A DNA stretch of 64,000 nucleotides from Allolobophora icterica (GCA_963556255.1 OY744608.1:25787920-25851919); one strand, 5' to 3'. Shown: positions 22,786-34,250, counted from the stretch's first letter. Numbers and translations: made by a program. Notes: a model not told the origin generated them from the letters alone.

Positions 22786-23112
22786 AAAAGAAACTTAACT
22801 AACATTGAGTAAACTGACATTTAGACTAAAATCGGTTCGATAGATTTGTTCTGTTTGCGGAATTGAGACAATTTATTTGAATTTTAGCCGAAAGCATATC
22901 TGACATTGTACGACGTGCAGAAAAGGTTATTGCACATAAAACGTCACAGAATCTATTTATAACTGATGTTGCATAGATTACATATCATTCACAAGAGTCA
23001 TATAGATCTTTGCTAGGCTTGCAGATTTGTACAGCGCTAAGATTTTGGTTATAAATTAAAGTAACTGGTGAATTTGTTTAGCCCCGACTAAATAAATAAG
23101 TAAGAAAATAAA

Positions 23113-25986
23113 ATGGCTACCACTGATTATCAACATTGGGTTACGATTGCTAGGGAAATTGGTTATGAAGGAGAGGATCTGCGGAGGTTTATTAGCGAAA
23201 GGCAGGCGGAACTGAGAGAAGAAAGAGCTAGAGACAGAGAGGACAAGAAGGCGAAAGAATTAGCTGAAGTAGAGGAAGCGAGAGAGAAACGATTGGCTGA
23301 GGCTGAGAGAGAAAAACGATTGGCTGAAGAAGAACGTGAGAAACGTCAAATGGAAAATGATAGAGAATTAAAGAAAATAGAAGCAGAAATTAAGATAAAA
23401 GAAATTGAGGCAAGAATGAGCTATGACCTCAGACAAGCTGAAAGCCAGGAACATATGAATACCACGGAAAGAGAACCTGGACACAATGGAAATTACAAGC
23501 AAGGAATTAGGAACATTAAATTTCCAAATTTCAATGAAAATAAAGATTGCTTGGATGCCTATTTGCTAAGATTCGAAAGGACTTGCGAAGCATTCGAAAT
23601 ACCGCAAGAACTTTGGGCAATAACATTAGCAAGACACTTGGAATCCAGAGCTTTGGAAGTGTATCAAAGGTTAACTCCTTTGGAAGCTCAAGATTATGCC
23701 TGTCTTAAAGAGCAACTGCTCAAACGATTCCAATTGACAGAATCAGGATACAGAAGGAAGTTTCGGGAAAGTCGGATCGAATTTGGAGAATCTCCTTTCC
23801 AGTTCATTGAAAGGTTAAGAAGGTTCATCCGACAATGGCTTTCATTAGCTGGACATGAAGAAACCTATGAAGGATTAGAAAGTCTGATATTAAAAGACCA
23901 ATTCTTCATCACATGTCCTAATGACCTCAGAGTCTTTATCAAAGAAAAAGGGAAGATTAGTCTAAAAGAGATGTTGACTCATGCAGAGTCTTACATGGAG
24001 GCACACGGATATAAATCAAATGAAATTAATTCTAAACCTAAAGTGAAATTTCCACAGGATAGAAATCAGAACAGGATTTTTGAAGATGATGAGACTGAAG
24101 ATAAGTCTAGTAACGTGGAGTATAAATACAGAGATCAGACGGATTCTCACAGAGAAACAAATCACAATAGATATGCCAACAGGAACTTTGGCAAAGACAA
24201 AACACAGGCAGCTGAACATAAGCTCATCTGTTACTTGTGTGGAGGTGAAGGGCATAAGGCAAACACTTGCATGAATAAGTCAAAAGGTGTTGTTAAACAC
24301 ACAGCGGCAGCAATACAGGTGTGTGAGAACAGCTCACTCGAAGCTAGGAATGAGCAAGTCAATTGCCATGTTTATGGAAACACAGAATTGGTCGAGCAGC
24401 AAGGGATACACAGGAAGGAAGGTACAACAGACAATAGGATTGCATGTGCCATCATTACAGTCAATGATGATGACAGCAGATTAAACTCGAATGGAAAAGA
24501 TTCCACACAAAGTGTCAGAGTAAACGGAAGAAATGTTGAATGTATGTATGATTCAGGGGCAACATGCTGCATAGTAAAGAGAGCACTTGTAAATAAGTCT
24601 GATTTTACTGGAAAAGAAGTTGCATGTACACTGATCGATGGTAGTACCAGTTATTTCCCTACAGCTTATATTAGTGTAGAAGGAGAATATTTTACGGGAG
24701 AGATAGAAGCGTTGGTGGCAGAGAATCCAATCAAGCCAATCATCATTGGACAAATTAATGGATGGAAATATTCTCTAAGCAGAGAGAAAACAAATAATGA
24801 TAGTAGTGCATCCGTGATCTCTAGTGTTAAGAACGAGAGAGATACACAAAGATATCAGAGCGAGACGTGCAGACATGCAGAGACACAGAAGCACAGACCA
24901 CTTGACGTAAACAAGGTCGCGAAGTGTGTACATGACGTCACAGAAGGCCATATTATTGAGATTTGCAGTGGACGGCAGTTTGCGGCTGCAATTGAAATAA
25001 GGTCGATAAATGAGAAATATAGGCCTCAGGAGATAGTTAAAATGCCAATTCTTAAGGCAGATTCAAGTGAAATTCAGAGATTGCAAAAAGAAGATACTAG
25101 TTTGGAACAGTATAGAAAAGTAGCAGAAAAAGATGAGTTTAGAGAAAGTAGAACTGAGAATTGTCAGTTCACTATTAAAGATGAGTTGCTATATGAATGT
25201 CATACTGAAATACAAAATGGTGATGTGAAACTGAGGTTGGTCATACCACAGACACTCAAAGGTCAAGTTATGACGAGTGCACACTGTCCGTCATCAGCAA
25301 TCCATAAAGATGTGAAGGCTACATTTGATAAAGTTAGCAACAACTGCTATTGGCCTTCGATGAAACATGAAGTAAGACAGTTTGTACAAAGCTGTGATGT
25401 ATGTCAACGACATGTGAGTAAGACAGCGTTAAGTCGAGCTCAAGCAAAGCATAAGAAGTTTTATGATAAGAAGAAACGAAGTCGTAAGTTACAGATTGGT
25501 GATAAGGTGTTATTGTTGTTGTCACCGAGTTGCAACAACGACAAATCACTGGTACAATGGAGAGGTCCATTTGTAGTCAGAGATAAAATGGGAGACTACA
25601 ACTACAGAGTTGAGGTTGACCACAGAAAGGTCAAAACATACCACATAAATGTACTCAAAAGGTATTATGACCGGCGAGATGAAACTGACAAGAAGTCGAG
25701 TATAGAACGAGAAGAAACTCATGATTCTGGGATGACAGCATGTGTACCAACAATGGTACATGATGATGTGTTGGGAGAAAATGGAGAATTGCTGGAGCTG
25801 TACAACAGTGAGCAAACAAAGATTCACAAAGATGTGGATATAAATCCTAATCTGGATAAGAATGTATATATGGACATTTGTCATGATGGTTTGAGGAATG
25901 ATGATGTGTTGAGTTGGAGAAAAAGAAAAGGAATGTTTAACAAACATAAAGGAGTACCACATTATCATATGGTTGGAAGGTGGTAG
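23113..25986 (+). CDS. Gag-protease-integrase remnant polyprotein of the LTR element
   Basis: One intact 957-codon frame from ATG 23113. Residues 30-115 are a Lys/Glu/Arg-rich coiled coil. Residues 133-302 are gag capsid-like (FPNFNENKDCLDAYLLRFE through the MLTHAESYMEAHG end). A CCHC knuckle is at 373-386 (C-x2-C-x4-H-x4-C). D480 in YDSGAT is the aspartic-protease catalytic residue. H724, H731, C761 and C764 form the HHCC zinc finger of integrase. Then, within a few residues of C764, the sequence jumps to AQAKHKKFYDKK and the integrase C-terminal domain with WRGPF (GPY/F-type), ending near KTYHINVLKRYYDR. The roughly 180-residue DDE core is missing without breaking the frame. RT and RNase H are also absent. 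Residues after the integrase end (ELLELY...KDVDINPNLD) fit the spacer that in Gmr1-like elements (integrase before RT) precedes RT; this is an inference. Coding was maintained despite loss of the enzymes. Confidence 0.9.
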   Translation: MATTDYQHWVTIAREIGYEGEDLRRFISERQAELREERARDREDKKAKELAEVEEAREKRLAEAEREKRLAEEEREKRQMENDRELKKIEAEIKIKEIEARMSYDLRQAESQEHMNTTEREPGHNGNYKQGIRNIKFPNFNENKDCLDAYLLRFERTCEAFEIPQELWAITLARHLESRALEVYQRLTPLEAQDYACLKEQLLKRFQLTESGYRRKFRESRIEFGESPFQFIERLRRFIRQWLSLAGHEETYEGLESLILKDQFFITCPNDLRVFIKEKGKISLKEMLTHAESYMEAHGYKSNEINSKPKVKFPQDRNQNRIFEDDETEDKSSNVEYKYRDQTDSHRETNHNRYANRNFGKDKTQAAEHKLICYLCGGEGHKANTCMNKSKGVVKHTAAAIQVCENSSLEARNEQVNCHVYGNTELVEQQGIHRKEGTTDNRIACAIITVNDDDSRLNSNGKDSTQSVRVNGRNVECMYDSGATCCIVKRALVNKSDFTGKEVACTLIDGSTSYFPTAYISVEGEYFTGEIEALVAENPIKPIIIGQINGWKYSLSREKTNNDSSASVISSVKNERDTQRYQSETCRHAETQKHRPLDVNKVAKCVHDVTEGHIIEICSGRQFAAAIEIRSINEKYRPQEIVKMPILKADSSEIQRLQKEDTSLEQYRKVAEKDEFRESRTENCQFTIKDELLYECHTEIQNGDVKLRLVIPQTLKGQVMTSAHCPSSAIHKDVKATFDKVSNNCYWPSMKHEVRQFVQSCDVCQRHVSKTALSRAQAKHKKFYDKKKRSRKLQIGDKVLLLLSPSCNNDKSLVQWRGPFVVRDKMGDYNYRVEVDHRKVKTYHINVLKRYYDRRDETDKKSSIEREETHDSGMTACVPTMVHDDVLGENGELLELYNSEQTKIHKDVDINPNLDKNVYMDICHDGLRNDDVLSWRKRKGMFNKHKGVPHYHMVGRW

Positions 25987-26627
25987 AAAAGGGGTGAGAC
26001 CTAATAAAGTGAAGCATTAGTTAAGTTAGTGACTAGAATGATTTGCTGTAATATATATAGAAAGTATTGAATAGACATATTCTATAGTTGAGATGTAGTT
26101 AAGGAATTAAGGATTATACAACAAGGGAAGAAGCTTTGTTGTTATAGTTAAATAAGGTGAATAAGTTTTGTGTTTATTAGTAGAATTGTTTGGGCAAGGA
26201 TCTGAGAAGTCCAAAGGTGTGGCCATTACTTAGATGGTGAAATAATTTAAAGTACACTAAGTATTGTAAAGTGTAGTATTTAGAAAATGGGAGGTACCAT
26301 CACTTGAGCATAGTGAAATAGTATCTATATAGTAATGAGGGGAAGTCTGGCCCTGCAGAATTAATGTTTTAAAGTAAACTATATAAAAGGGTGTAACAAT
26401 GTTGTATCTGATCATCTAAGTAGAGGATTAACTTAGAATGATAGGTCGAATACCTTATAGATTTTAAGGTTGTATGTTAGTGTAGAGTGTAAATAGAGAT
26501 ATTGTAAAGTGTTAAGTTTTGTAAATATAATAACAGATAGTTATCACAGTTTAATAGCTAACAAGTCATTTGATAACATGTGAAGTGTAAGAAAGTCTGT
26601 AAGACAGCCTTTTTTAAGAGGAGCTTA
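25987..26627 (+). other. Non-coding 3' region and polypurine tract of the LTR element
   Basis: No RT or other coding motif in any frame. A purine-rich tract, aagaggagctta (about 26616-26627), abuts the 3' LTR and is the likely plus-strand primer. Confidence 0.65.
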
Positions 26628-27466
26628 TGTAGCGAAAGCTATGCTTATCAAATGCCATGTTTAATTAATTATTTAGTATATAATATATAGGGTTAGAATA
26701 AGCAAGTTAATGACAAGCGGCGTTAGGTTATGTGTAAAGCGGCGCTAGATAATATTTAAATAAGGGTCAAATGGCAGGCAACTGATTCATCACGTGATCA
26801 GCAATTTTGTGGAGGTTACCATAGCAGCCGGCAACGCTAGCCAATGGGAAGACAAGGAACGAATATTGAAAACAGAGCGGTTGAAATGACGGCCATGACT
26901 GGGTCGCTAATTTGAGTTTCGGTCGTAGAAACTGTGAATTGTGTTGGATATATGCCTTCGACTCGAGTGCTAGATGTCGTATAACTCAGCCATTGAGTTA
27001 TAGAGTCGTTGCGTATAGTTCAATAGTCAAATAGTGAACTTATTCGAACGATGGATGTTGCGTACAGTATAACGGTTGAAACGAGTTTACCTAATCTCGA
27101 ACCATAAGGATTATACGAACATTTTTCATCTTCGGGAAAGTTGTATCGACTGAAGGAACGATTGACGAACAATCTTCTTAAGTACAAGAAACTCAGGAAG
27201 GACTTACAAAGCGAATACAGAACTAACCAAGGAACTTGATCATCACGAGGAACAGATAAGCCATAATAATAACCTATAGTAATTACGCCGCTTTTAGGTA
27301 AATAGGTATTGTTTTGACTGAATTGTCTAATTTTCTTAAAATATAATTAACAAATCTACAAACATGTCCGATGTTTATTTGCAGTGTATAATTCAATTCA
27401 ATGTTAAAGGACTCTCTTCAGCTAAGCGAGACGAAGGAAAATAAGTTATATTTATATATCGCTACA
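26628..27466 (+). repeat. 3' LTR
   Basis: 839-bp near-identical copy of the 5' LTR, ending GCTACA and followed by target duplication ATTAC (27467-27471). Confidence 0.95.
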
Positions 27467-29174
27467 ATTACACTGTAGCTTTGTTAAAGGCAGACAAGAA
27501 GACACGAATCGATAACAAAGCCTCATGATGTAGGCCAACTGTAAAGAAAACCTCTATATTTAAGCCTTGCTTAAATGAGTATGGACGTCAACGCTGCATC
27601 AACTATATATGCAGAATTTTAGAGAGGTAAAGACTCGCCGATATAGAGAGAAATAGGATGAAGACAGAGTACATGTGGGCGGTTGGATAGGGAATAGCTG
27701 GTGACTATAAGAGGACAGAGGGGTCAAAATGTATTATAGGTCAGATATATAAGTTTATTCTGGATGAATAGAAGGACTTGAAGAGCGATGTAGTAATTTC
27801 AGACATGGGCTAGTGCGGTGGTGTTTGGGAATTTTAGTGACTGCAAGGAAAAGAGACTTCTAAATTGTTATCAAACTTTTATTTGAGGAGAGTCGATGCT
27901 ATGGAAAAGGAAATTGCCGTTGCCGGGTTTCAAGTTAACAACTGAGGTGGCTATTGCGCAGGCAATCCTTTTATCAAGTGCAGGACAAAATCGAAGGAAG
28001 TCAGGAACATATATAATTAAAATTATATAGGAAGCGCATGGTGGCTGATATGCTCGGCACAGGTGAGGTGTTTATCGATGATGAGATGGCAGACTGGAGA
28101 AGAGTAAGGTACGGGTGAATTGAGATCCGTCGAAGTTTCACCTCTTACTCAAGTCTGAATAGCTCTATTAGATTCCAAATTAACTTCTATGCTTTGGTTC
28201 AAAGCGAAACTCAGCCGCTCAGTTTTTTAATTAAAAAATAGACAGTCTAGACTATGTAACAGACCTTAGCACAAAGCTCAATTTCAGATGCGGGTAACTC
28301 AGATGAGATCTCGTTTATCTCATACTGTCTCCACTGAGTAATGCTGTTGGTTCAAGTAGACTTGACTTATGTAACTCGCTTCTCACTGGAATCAATAAAG
28401 GAACGGTGCATAAACTACAAAAAAATTCTTTCGCCGTAGCCAGAGCAAAAACCCTTAAATATCAGTATATTACGGCTATATTATATTCATTGTATTCGCT
28501 GCACATTGAGCAAAGATTACGTTTTTAAAAACCTGACTCAGTTCACAACGTACTTTATAATAGCCAATCCACTCATCGCTCTCCCACGCTCCGCTACCAT
28601 GGATAAAGATATTGCAGTCGTTCATTTGACACTGTGACTCCTGATGTGCCACGCGTCCTAAAAGCGATGAACTCTCGGGCATTTTCAGTCGCTTCGGTCC
28701 GAAGTTTTGGAATTCGCTGCCAAAATCACTTGTTTCTGTCAAGTCTTTGATGTTTATCAGGGATAACCTAAGACTTGTCGGCTTTAATTTGCATACCCTT
28801 CGTAGCCTGCTTCTGTTTTCACTGATCTATCGGGTTTCTAATTGGGTCCTGGCTCCTGCAATTGATTATATATTACATACCAGACAGGCTAGCATAGGCA
28901 CATGACTTTATGATTTTTATTTCCATACCTTATACTTGGCTTTCCTATTATAACCCTTTGTCAGCTCTAAACCTGGTTCGAGTCATTAAGAGCTTAATCA
29001 AGTCATTAAATTACAATGACTTTTGTATGTATTCAATTAAAATTACACCATGCACATAGTGATGCAATTTATGCAATATAATTACAATTATATTACACAA
29101 CTCTCAATTACAATTTCTTTTCAATAACATAAACCAGTATTGCTCAAAGGACCTGCAGCAGGCTTATTACGTCA
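27467..29174. other. Intron 2 of unit 2, between LTR element and L2/CR1 LINE
   Basis: Collinear with 50,500-52,420 in unit 3; about 27,975-28,125 versus 51,015-51,165 is especially conserved. Near 28,650-28,800 a plus-strand remnant reads NSRAFSVASVRSF..., an old LINE C-terminus shared with 51,910-52,050. No exon is supported. Confidence 0.45.
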
Positions 29175-30782
29175 GTGCTCTCTTGACATAATTCCAACGT
29201 GGTTGATGAAGGAGACGGCTCCGCTGCTGGCGCCTTTCATAGCTCGGATGTTTAATCATTCTTTTGCCATCGGCCGTTTCCCGTCCAAATGGAAACACGC
29301 AACAGTCAAGCCACTCCTTAAGAAAGCTGGAGCCGATGAATCGTCACCTGCGAACTTCAGACCGGTCTCAAATCTAACGTTCGTATCAAAAGTACTCGAG
29401 CGTATTGCCAATCACCAGCTGACCGAGTACCTGTCTGAATCTCGCCTTCTTCCTCGGCTTCAGTCTGCTTACAGGCGTGGTCATTCCACCGAGACTGCGC
29501 TCCTAAAGGTGTTCTCGGACCTGGTCAATGCTATAGATTCAGGCCAACTGGCGCTTCTGTCACTACTTGATATGTCGGCTGCATTCGACACAGTCGACCA
29601 CAACATCTTGATGCAGCGACTCTCGTGCTCCTTTGGAATCAAGGATAGAGCGCTCAGTTGGCTTGCATCATACATAAAGGGGCGAACGCAATCCGTCCTT
29701 TTGGCAGGGGAGGAGACACCACCTAGGCTGGTAACATGCGGTGTTCCACAAGGATCAGTGCTTGGCCCTCTTCTTTTTATTCTATACACGGCTGATGTGG
29801 AGAGAATAATAGAGGCACATGGCCTCCTCCACCACTGCTATGCAGACGATACACAGCTTTACTTCTTCTGTGAACCATCACAAACCGCTGAGCTGAAGCA
29901 GAGAGTACTGCTGTGTATCGAACGCATTTCAGATTGGATGGCGTCTAACCGTCTCAAACTCAATCCAACGAAGTCTGAATTCTTATGGTGTACCACCCTC
30001 CGGCGTCGCCATCTACTTGACGGCAGTATCTTCACCCTTGGCGATGCAGAAGTTCAACCAGCTGACACCATCCGCAACCTTGGAGTCCACTTTGATAGCT
30101 GTATGACCATGACGGACCATGTGAGTCAACTCGTTCGAGGCTGCTTCTACCAACTGCGGCGTATTAAAACCATCCGTAAATTCATTCCAACCTCAACTGC
30201 CGTCATCTTGGTCAACAGCTTCATAGTTTCCAGGGTTGACTACTGCAATAGCCTACTGGCGGGCCTGCCGACTTCTCAATTAGATCGAATACAGTCGGTG
30301 CTCAACTCTGCTGCACGTATCATATATGGCCGAATACCATCTGATCATGTCACTGATCTGCTGCGTGACAACCTTCACTAGCTGCGCGTTCCTCAGCGGA
30401 TCACGTACAAACTGTGCTTGATCACATATAAAGCATTGAATCACCTCATGCCGGAGTATATCTCCGATTTCTGCATTCGTGTGGCAGACAACCAGAGCAG
30501 ATGTCGGCTACGATCGTCATCAAAGAATCAACTACAAGTGCCGCGGTCTTCCACGAGATTTGGCGACTGTTCCTTCTCTGTCGCTGGACCTACTGCGTGG
30601 AACAATCTTCCTGACCACGTTAAGAATGCGCCATCTCTGGAGTCATTCAAATCGCACCTGAAGACATACCTTTTTAAACTTTCATACAACTGTCATAGAC
30701 TTTTGTAACTCACGTACAGCGCCCTTTTCTTCGGCCTCGGCTGTGCTACGGCGCTATAAAAATCGTCTTATTATTATTATTA
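29175..30782 (+). mobile_element. 5'-truncated L2/CR1-group LINE with 11-bp target duplication
   Basis: The insertion starts at gtgctctcttg and ends in a (ATT)n tail after cggcgctataaaaatcg. TTATTACGTCA flanks it at 29164-29174 and 30783-30793, and the unit 3 empty site at about 52,417 reads gcaggcttattacttcaa. The coding part is RT only, because the 5' end is lost, as is usual for target-primed insertion. Confidence 0.92.
29176..30708 (+). pseudogene. L2/CR1-group reverse transcriptase, single TAG interruption
   Basis: Non-LTR reverse transcriptase, 3' two-thirds. Visible motifs are NFRPVSNLTFVSKVLERI, QSAYRRGHSTETALL, DMSAAFDTVDH (motif A), GVPQGSVLGPLLF (motif B), CYADDTQLYF (motif C, catalytic Asp pair), then RLKLNPTKSEF, NLGVHFDS, RVDYCNSLLAGLP and the LINE C-terminus FSVAGPTAWNNLPDHV...LKTYLF. 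The frame is open from the insertion edge to the stop at 30706-30708 apart from TAG at 30379-30381, in ...DNLH*LRVPQRI, where relatives normally have Trp (LHWL); TGG to TAG is one change. Residues before 29176 in the same frame are flanking DNA, not element. The catalytic core is complete, but there is no endonuclease domain, so the copy is dead on arrival. Confidence 0.9.
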
Positions 30783-30793
30783 TTATTACGTCA

Positions 30794-31215
30794 AGTAGGA
30801 GAAGACAAGCTTCAAATCTAAAAGCTTTTCTGGCGTCACTCAATGTCAATGCCAATGATTGTTGCATTTAATGAAAAATATACTCTCAACCTCATCTCAC
30901 TTACACCTCGTTCTCTTTCATTATAAAATCTTGCATGCCGAGTGGAAAATTCTCCCAACTGAAGACCCACATTCTGGAATTGAAAGGACTTTCTACTGAC
31001 TCAGATTGGAAATAAGATGTATGCGACGTACAGCAGCATGCCAGCGAACTCATTTATAGACTTGCAGTCTTCACTTGAAATCATCAAACAAACAACTCTT
31101 GTCTCAAAACGGCTTGCAAAGTCCCGCCTGAAGGGTTCAAGAAAATGACAATCTTCGTGATTTATCCATGATTCCTCTAGTCGTTGTTTTTGTTCATTAA
31201 TTAACCAAATTGAAT
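30794..31215. other. Intron 2 of unit 2, right part
   Basis: Aligned with 52,425-52,666 and 53,859-53,950 in unit 3, where a foldback element interrupts it. No gene seen. Confidence 0.5.
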
Positions 31216-31483
31216 TTGGGGCGGGGAGATGGTTGAATGGTAACACACTAACACTCTAGCACGAAGATCAGAACAACGCGGGTTCGATACTCGCTAGGCC
31301 CACAAGGTTAGCTCAGCCTTCATTCCCTAGGTGGCGATTGTAAAATGAGCGGTAGTACAGATGGGCACCTTGCATGGCTGCCGTACAGTTAAATTCGACT
31401 CCTGTTAAATTTGTTGTCGTCTGTTACTACTATCATTATGTAATCTTACTCCGTATTTGGCAGTTTGAATTAATAAACGAAGA

Positions 31484-31538
<55 letters not shown>

Positions 31539-31541
31539 GCT
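31216..31541 (+). mobile_element. tRNA-derived SINE with (GTT)n tail
   Basis: A pol III box A-like TGGTTGAATGG (31230-31240) and box B-like GGTTCGATAC (31281-31290) lie about 50 bp apart. The body is about 200 bp, and the tail of TTG/GTT repeats runs 31484-31541. A headless copy of the same body is at 53,950-54,192. Confidence 0.65.
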
Positions 31542-32213
31542 ATGTGTCCAGCATCAGACGATAACTGACATCAAGACGTAATTAATTCATCGTGGCAAAA
31601 TACTACATTTCTGTGCTCACAGTTATTACTGATTTGCTCTACTTTAAGTTGCTTGCCTCCATTCACGTTTGACGTGAATGAACCATGATAGCATCGAGAA
31701 TAGTGTGACGTAAACTTCGTATGCTACGAGTTAACATTTTCAGTAAATCAGAAAAGTTGGATGTGTTAGCCGTTGATTCAAGTTGCACACAGCTGCTTGC
31801 CTCCTAACAGGGCGGTTACGCGTAAGGCAAGATAACTTACGAGTAAGTTAGTCACTGTTTTATAGTCAGTAACAAAGAATAAATAATCATGAACTGGTTT
31901 TCAGTAATTGAGAAAAATCAATTACAGCATGGCAATTACAATTGCATCATTGTAATCACAATTATAAAAGGACTTCTTATTTCACTAGTTAAATTCAATT
32001 ACTAATACCATTACATGAACAAATTGGAATATTTTACGATTGAACTAGAATCATGCTTACAACTTGCCCAAGACTCCTTAAAACTGTTCTTCTATTTGAC
32101 ATACATGTATAGTAAATTTGACTTGTAGCCAGGCACTCCTGAATAAGGTTGAGGCGCAACATAAATGCTTTTGCAATTGCAATTGCAATTACAGCATATT
32201 AAATGATTCGTAC

Positions 32214-32720
32214 CAAGACTTTTCCTGCAGTAGACGTCCTTTTCTTTTGCTCTGCGTTCCTCTGGTGGGACCCAGATCCAGTAAGCATCGGCTCTGACTC
32301 CTTCGACCTCTTTCCATGGTTTCATTCCGTGTGGACCAACCACGTAGGCCGCCTCCCAAGCTGAATCGTCATAGGCCACTTGTTCCCACCCCACGTAGAA
32401 TCGGTAGGTGCACTTCCACGATCCGTCAGTGACGAAAGTCCCCGATGAGCCGAGGAAGCCACCGTTTCTGCCGGCGTTCCTACCATTGACGGCGATCAAT
32501 TGAGCTGAGGCAGGGAGTGGGACGGTGTCTGCTCTGCCGGGGGAACTGGTATGCTGCAAATCAGTTATTTCGATGCCATCAATGAACAGTACCAGCTTGT
32601 TATCAGCTGTGATCGCCAGGTCCTGATCGACGCATATCGGCAGAGGAGCCGCATTCACCATCCATTGACGACATGACAGTTGAAGGAAAACCACCAGACA
32701 GAAGACAGCACTCGACGCTC
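32214..32720 (-). CDS. Exon 2, unit 2: signal-peptide core plus jelly-roll-like domain
   Basis: Same exon as 941-1450 and 54837-55343, with acceptor ctatag|GAGCGTCG at 32720 and donor CTTG|gtacgaat after 32214. Open throughout and phase 1 at both ends. Hydrophobic core AVFCLVVFLQLSC precedes VNA|APLPICVD. Domain landmarks are LVLFIDGIEI, GSWKC, YDDSAW, YWIWV and VYCRKSL. I count about 84% identity to the unit 3 exon; differences cluster around the SWKC-GW loop (TYRFYVGWEQVAYDD versus TDIFHEGWQGVGFDD). The donor fits exon 3 at 21887 in phase. The intron between them is about 10.3 kb, swollen by the LTR element and the LINE. Confidence 0.8.
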
Positions 32721-34250
32721 CTATAGGGATTTAAGCAGAGATACAACGAAATCAAACGAAATCAAACTTAACATAGGCTATGCAATCGTTATCGTATACC
32801 CCACTTTTTTTATGCGCATTGCACCAGCCTTATCAATAGCGATGCGTCGAGTCAGAGAAGTTAAAGGGTTGCTAAAGAGTCCAGAGAGAGGGCAGAGAAG
32901 CTGCTTAAGCTGTTACGTTTAAGTCGAGGAATATAGGGAGGAGGATAAGGATTAGATGAGTCAGAGTCGGAATTTTTTTAAAGGTTAGACAAATTATGAG
33001 TGGAAGCCTGAGGAATGATATATAGGGTCTACTGTATTAGCTTCTGAGACAGTTGACGATGTGGTAGTGACAGTACTGGCGGATGAACGGAATATTTCTG
33101 GTATTTAGAATGGAGTTCGTTCCAGAGTCGAGGTGCCGTTTGATAGATGGCTCGGTTTGAGAACTTGAGATGAACCTCAGTCACTGCTGACTGGGGTTCA
33201 GAAAGACATTGAGATAGGATGGTGATCGAATAGAGCAGGGTGGCTGGATGGTGAAAAGTTTGCGAAGATACTTGGACTGCGAATATTTCAGGAATTGCAT
33301 CTCTGTGTCCATCTGCGTTCATATTACCTTCGCCATATTACCTTCGCCATACTCCCTCTATGGTAATTTATTGACATCTGACTTTGATCAATATTAAGAG
33401 ATGACCATTAAATGAAACCTTATTTCTTTCAGGTTCTGTCTTTTGGATTCAGGTCAATTGTGCACTATTTCACGAACGTCACGTGTTGTACTTGGAATCG
33501 ATAAGAGCCGATTCATTTGCGAAATAGTTTCCAGAGTGCAACGTCTATGTTTGATGACTAACTAATGTGTAAAACGGTAACCGATTAGTTTTCGCGATCG
33601 TCTGGTAACAAGCTCTAGTACTGATATGAACCTTCTGAGATGGTTGCTGCTTATCTTAAGGTGTTCAACTGTTCACGTATAATTGCTTCTGTCACCAAGC
33701 AGTTTCATTTGCTGTTAGCTTCAGCGGTCCTTGTCCGGTTGTGCACGGGAACAATGGAAAAAAGTCCAGGAAGTAGTTGATGTAGGGAACTGAATGGTTA
33801 ACTGTCAGATTACCGCTGTTGTTCTTTGCTTCAACGTTCACTTCTGTCTCTGCCAACATTCTAAAGCGAGTGCTAGTCAATTAAGGCGTTAAGTTAACAT
33901 CACTATGGAGAGAGGGGAAGACTTTGACTTTAATAGTGCATTACATGGTCACACAGGGAAAGCCATACATGTCAGTTTTCTTATGAAGGTAAGGTGATCA
34001 GGCTAGGAACTGTACTGGACTCAGTGTCAACAAAAGCAGCTCATACCAGTAGCTGCCGACAGATCACAATCGGTGGGCGGGTCGAAGGTTCACCAGCCTT
34101 TGACGCGCCAAGAACTGATAAGCTCGATTGGTTCGGTCTCATGAATAGAACTAGTGTTATGTAATTCTGTTGTGTACTGGCAGCCTGCAACGAAATAAGC
34201 GGGCGGTTTTGATACGGTGTTGATAACCTGCCAGGTAAGGAGTCCCAGAT
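32721..34250. other. Unit 2 region upstream (minus sense) of exon 2
   Basis: Collinear with 1451-3330 in unit 1. Contains a LINE remnant (33029-33322 minus) and a possible plus-strand exon at 33905-33989. Exon 1 of the minus-strand gene should lie here or further right, but no clear Met-signal exon with a donor was recognised. Confidence 0.4.
33029..33322 (-). pseudogene. LINE C-terminal remnant, unit 2 copy
   Basis: The minus-strand translation contains EVHLKFSNRAIYQTAPRLWNEL, a LINE terminal-domain pattern, with SKYLRKL...IQPPCSI in another frame just upstream. Same remnant as 1735-2240 and about 55,615-55,935. Confidence 0.55.

Larger units (their letters stand above)
21920..27466 (+). 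mobile_element. Young Ty3/gypsy-type LTR retrotransposon lacking RT, RNase H and integrase core
   Basis: 5,547-bp element: 841-bp 5' LTR, leader with primer-binding candidate, one 957-codon gag-protease-integrase-remnant frame, non-coding tail, polypurine tract and 839-bp 3' LTR, flanked by ATTAC duplications. The LTRs differ by one 2-bp indel and one substitution that I can see, so the insertion is very recent. No RT motifs (YxDD box) and no integrase D,D-35-E core are present in any frame, so the element must rely on enzymes supplied by a full-length relative. It lies in the intron between exons 2 and 3 of the unit 2 gene, in antisense orientation to it. Confidence 0.93.

Noticed and set aside
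25334..25968. Minus-strand frames inside the LTR element (also at 24,016-24,753)
   Set aside because: Shadows of the gag-protease-integrase frame, without motifs.
29140..29175. First 12 codons of the apparent 413-codon RT frame
   Set aside because: They lie before the target duplication edge and match the unit 3 intron, so they are flanking DNA and not part of the LINE protein.
29481..29789. 102-codon minus-strand frame
   Set aside because: Antisense shadow of the L2/CR1 reverse transcriptase.
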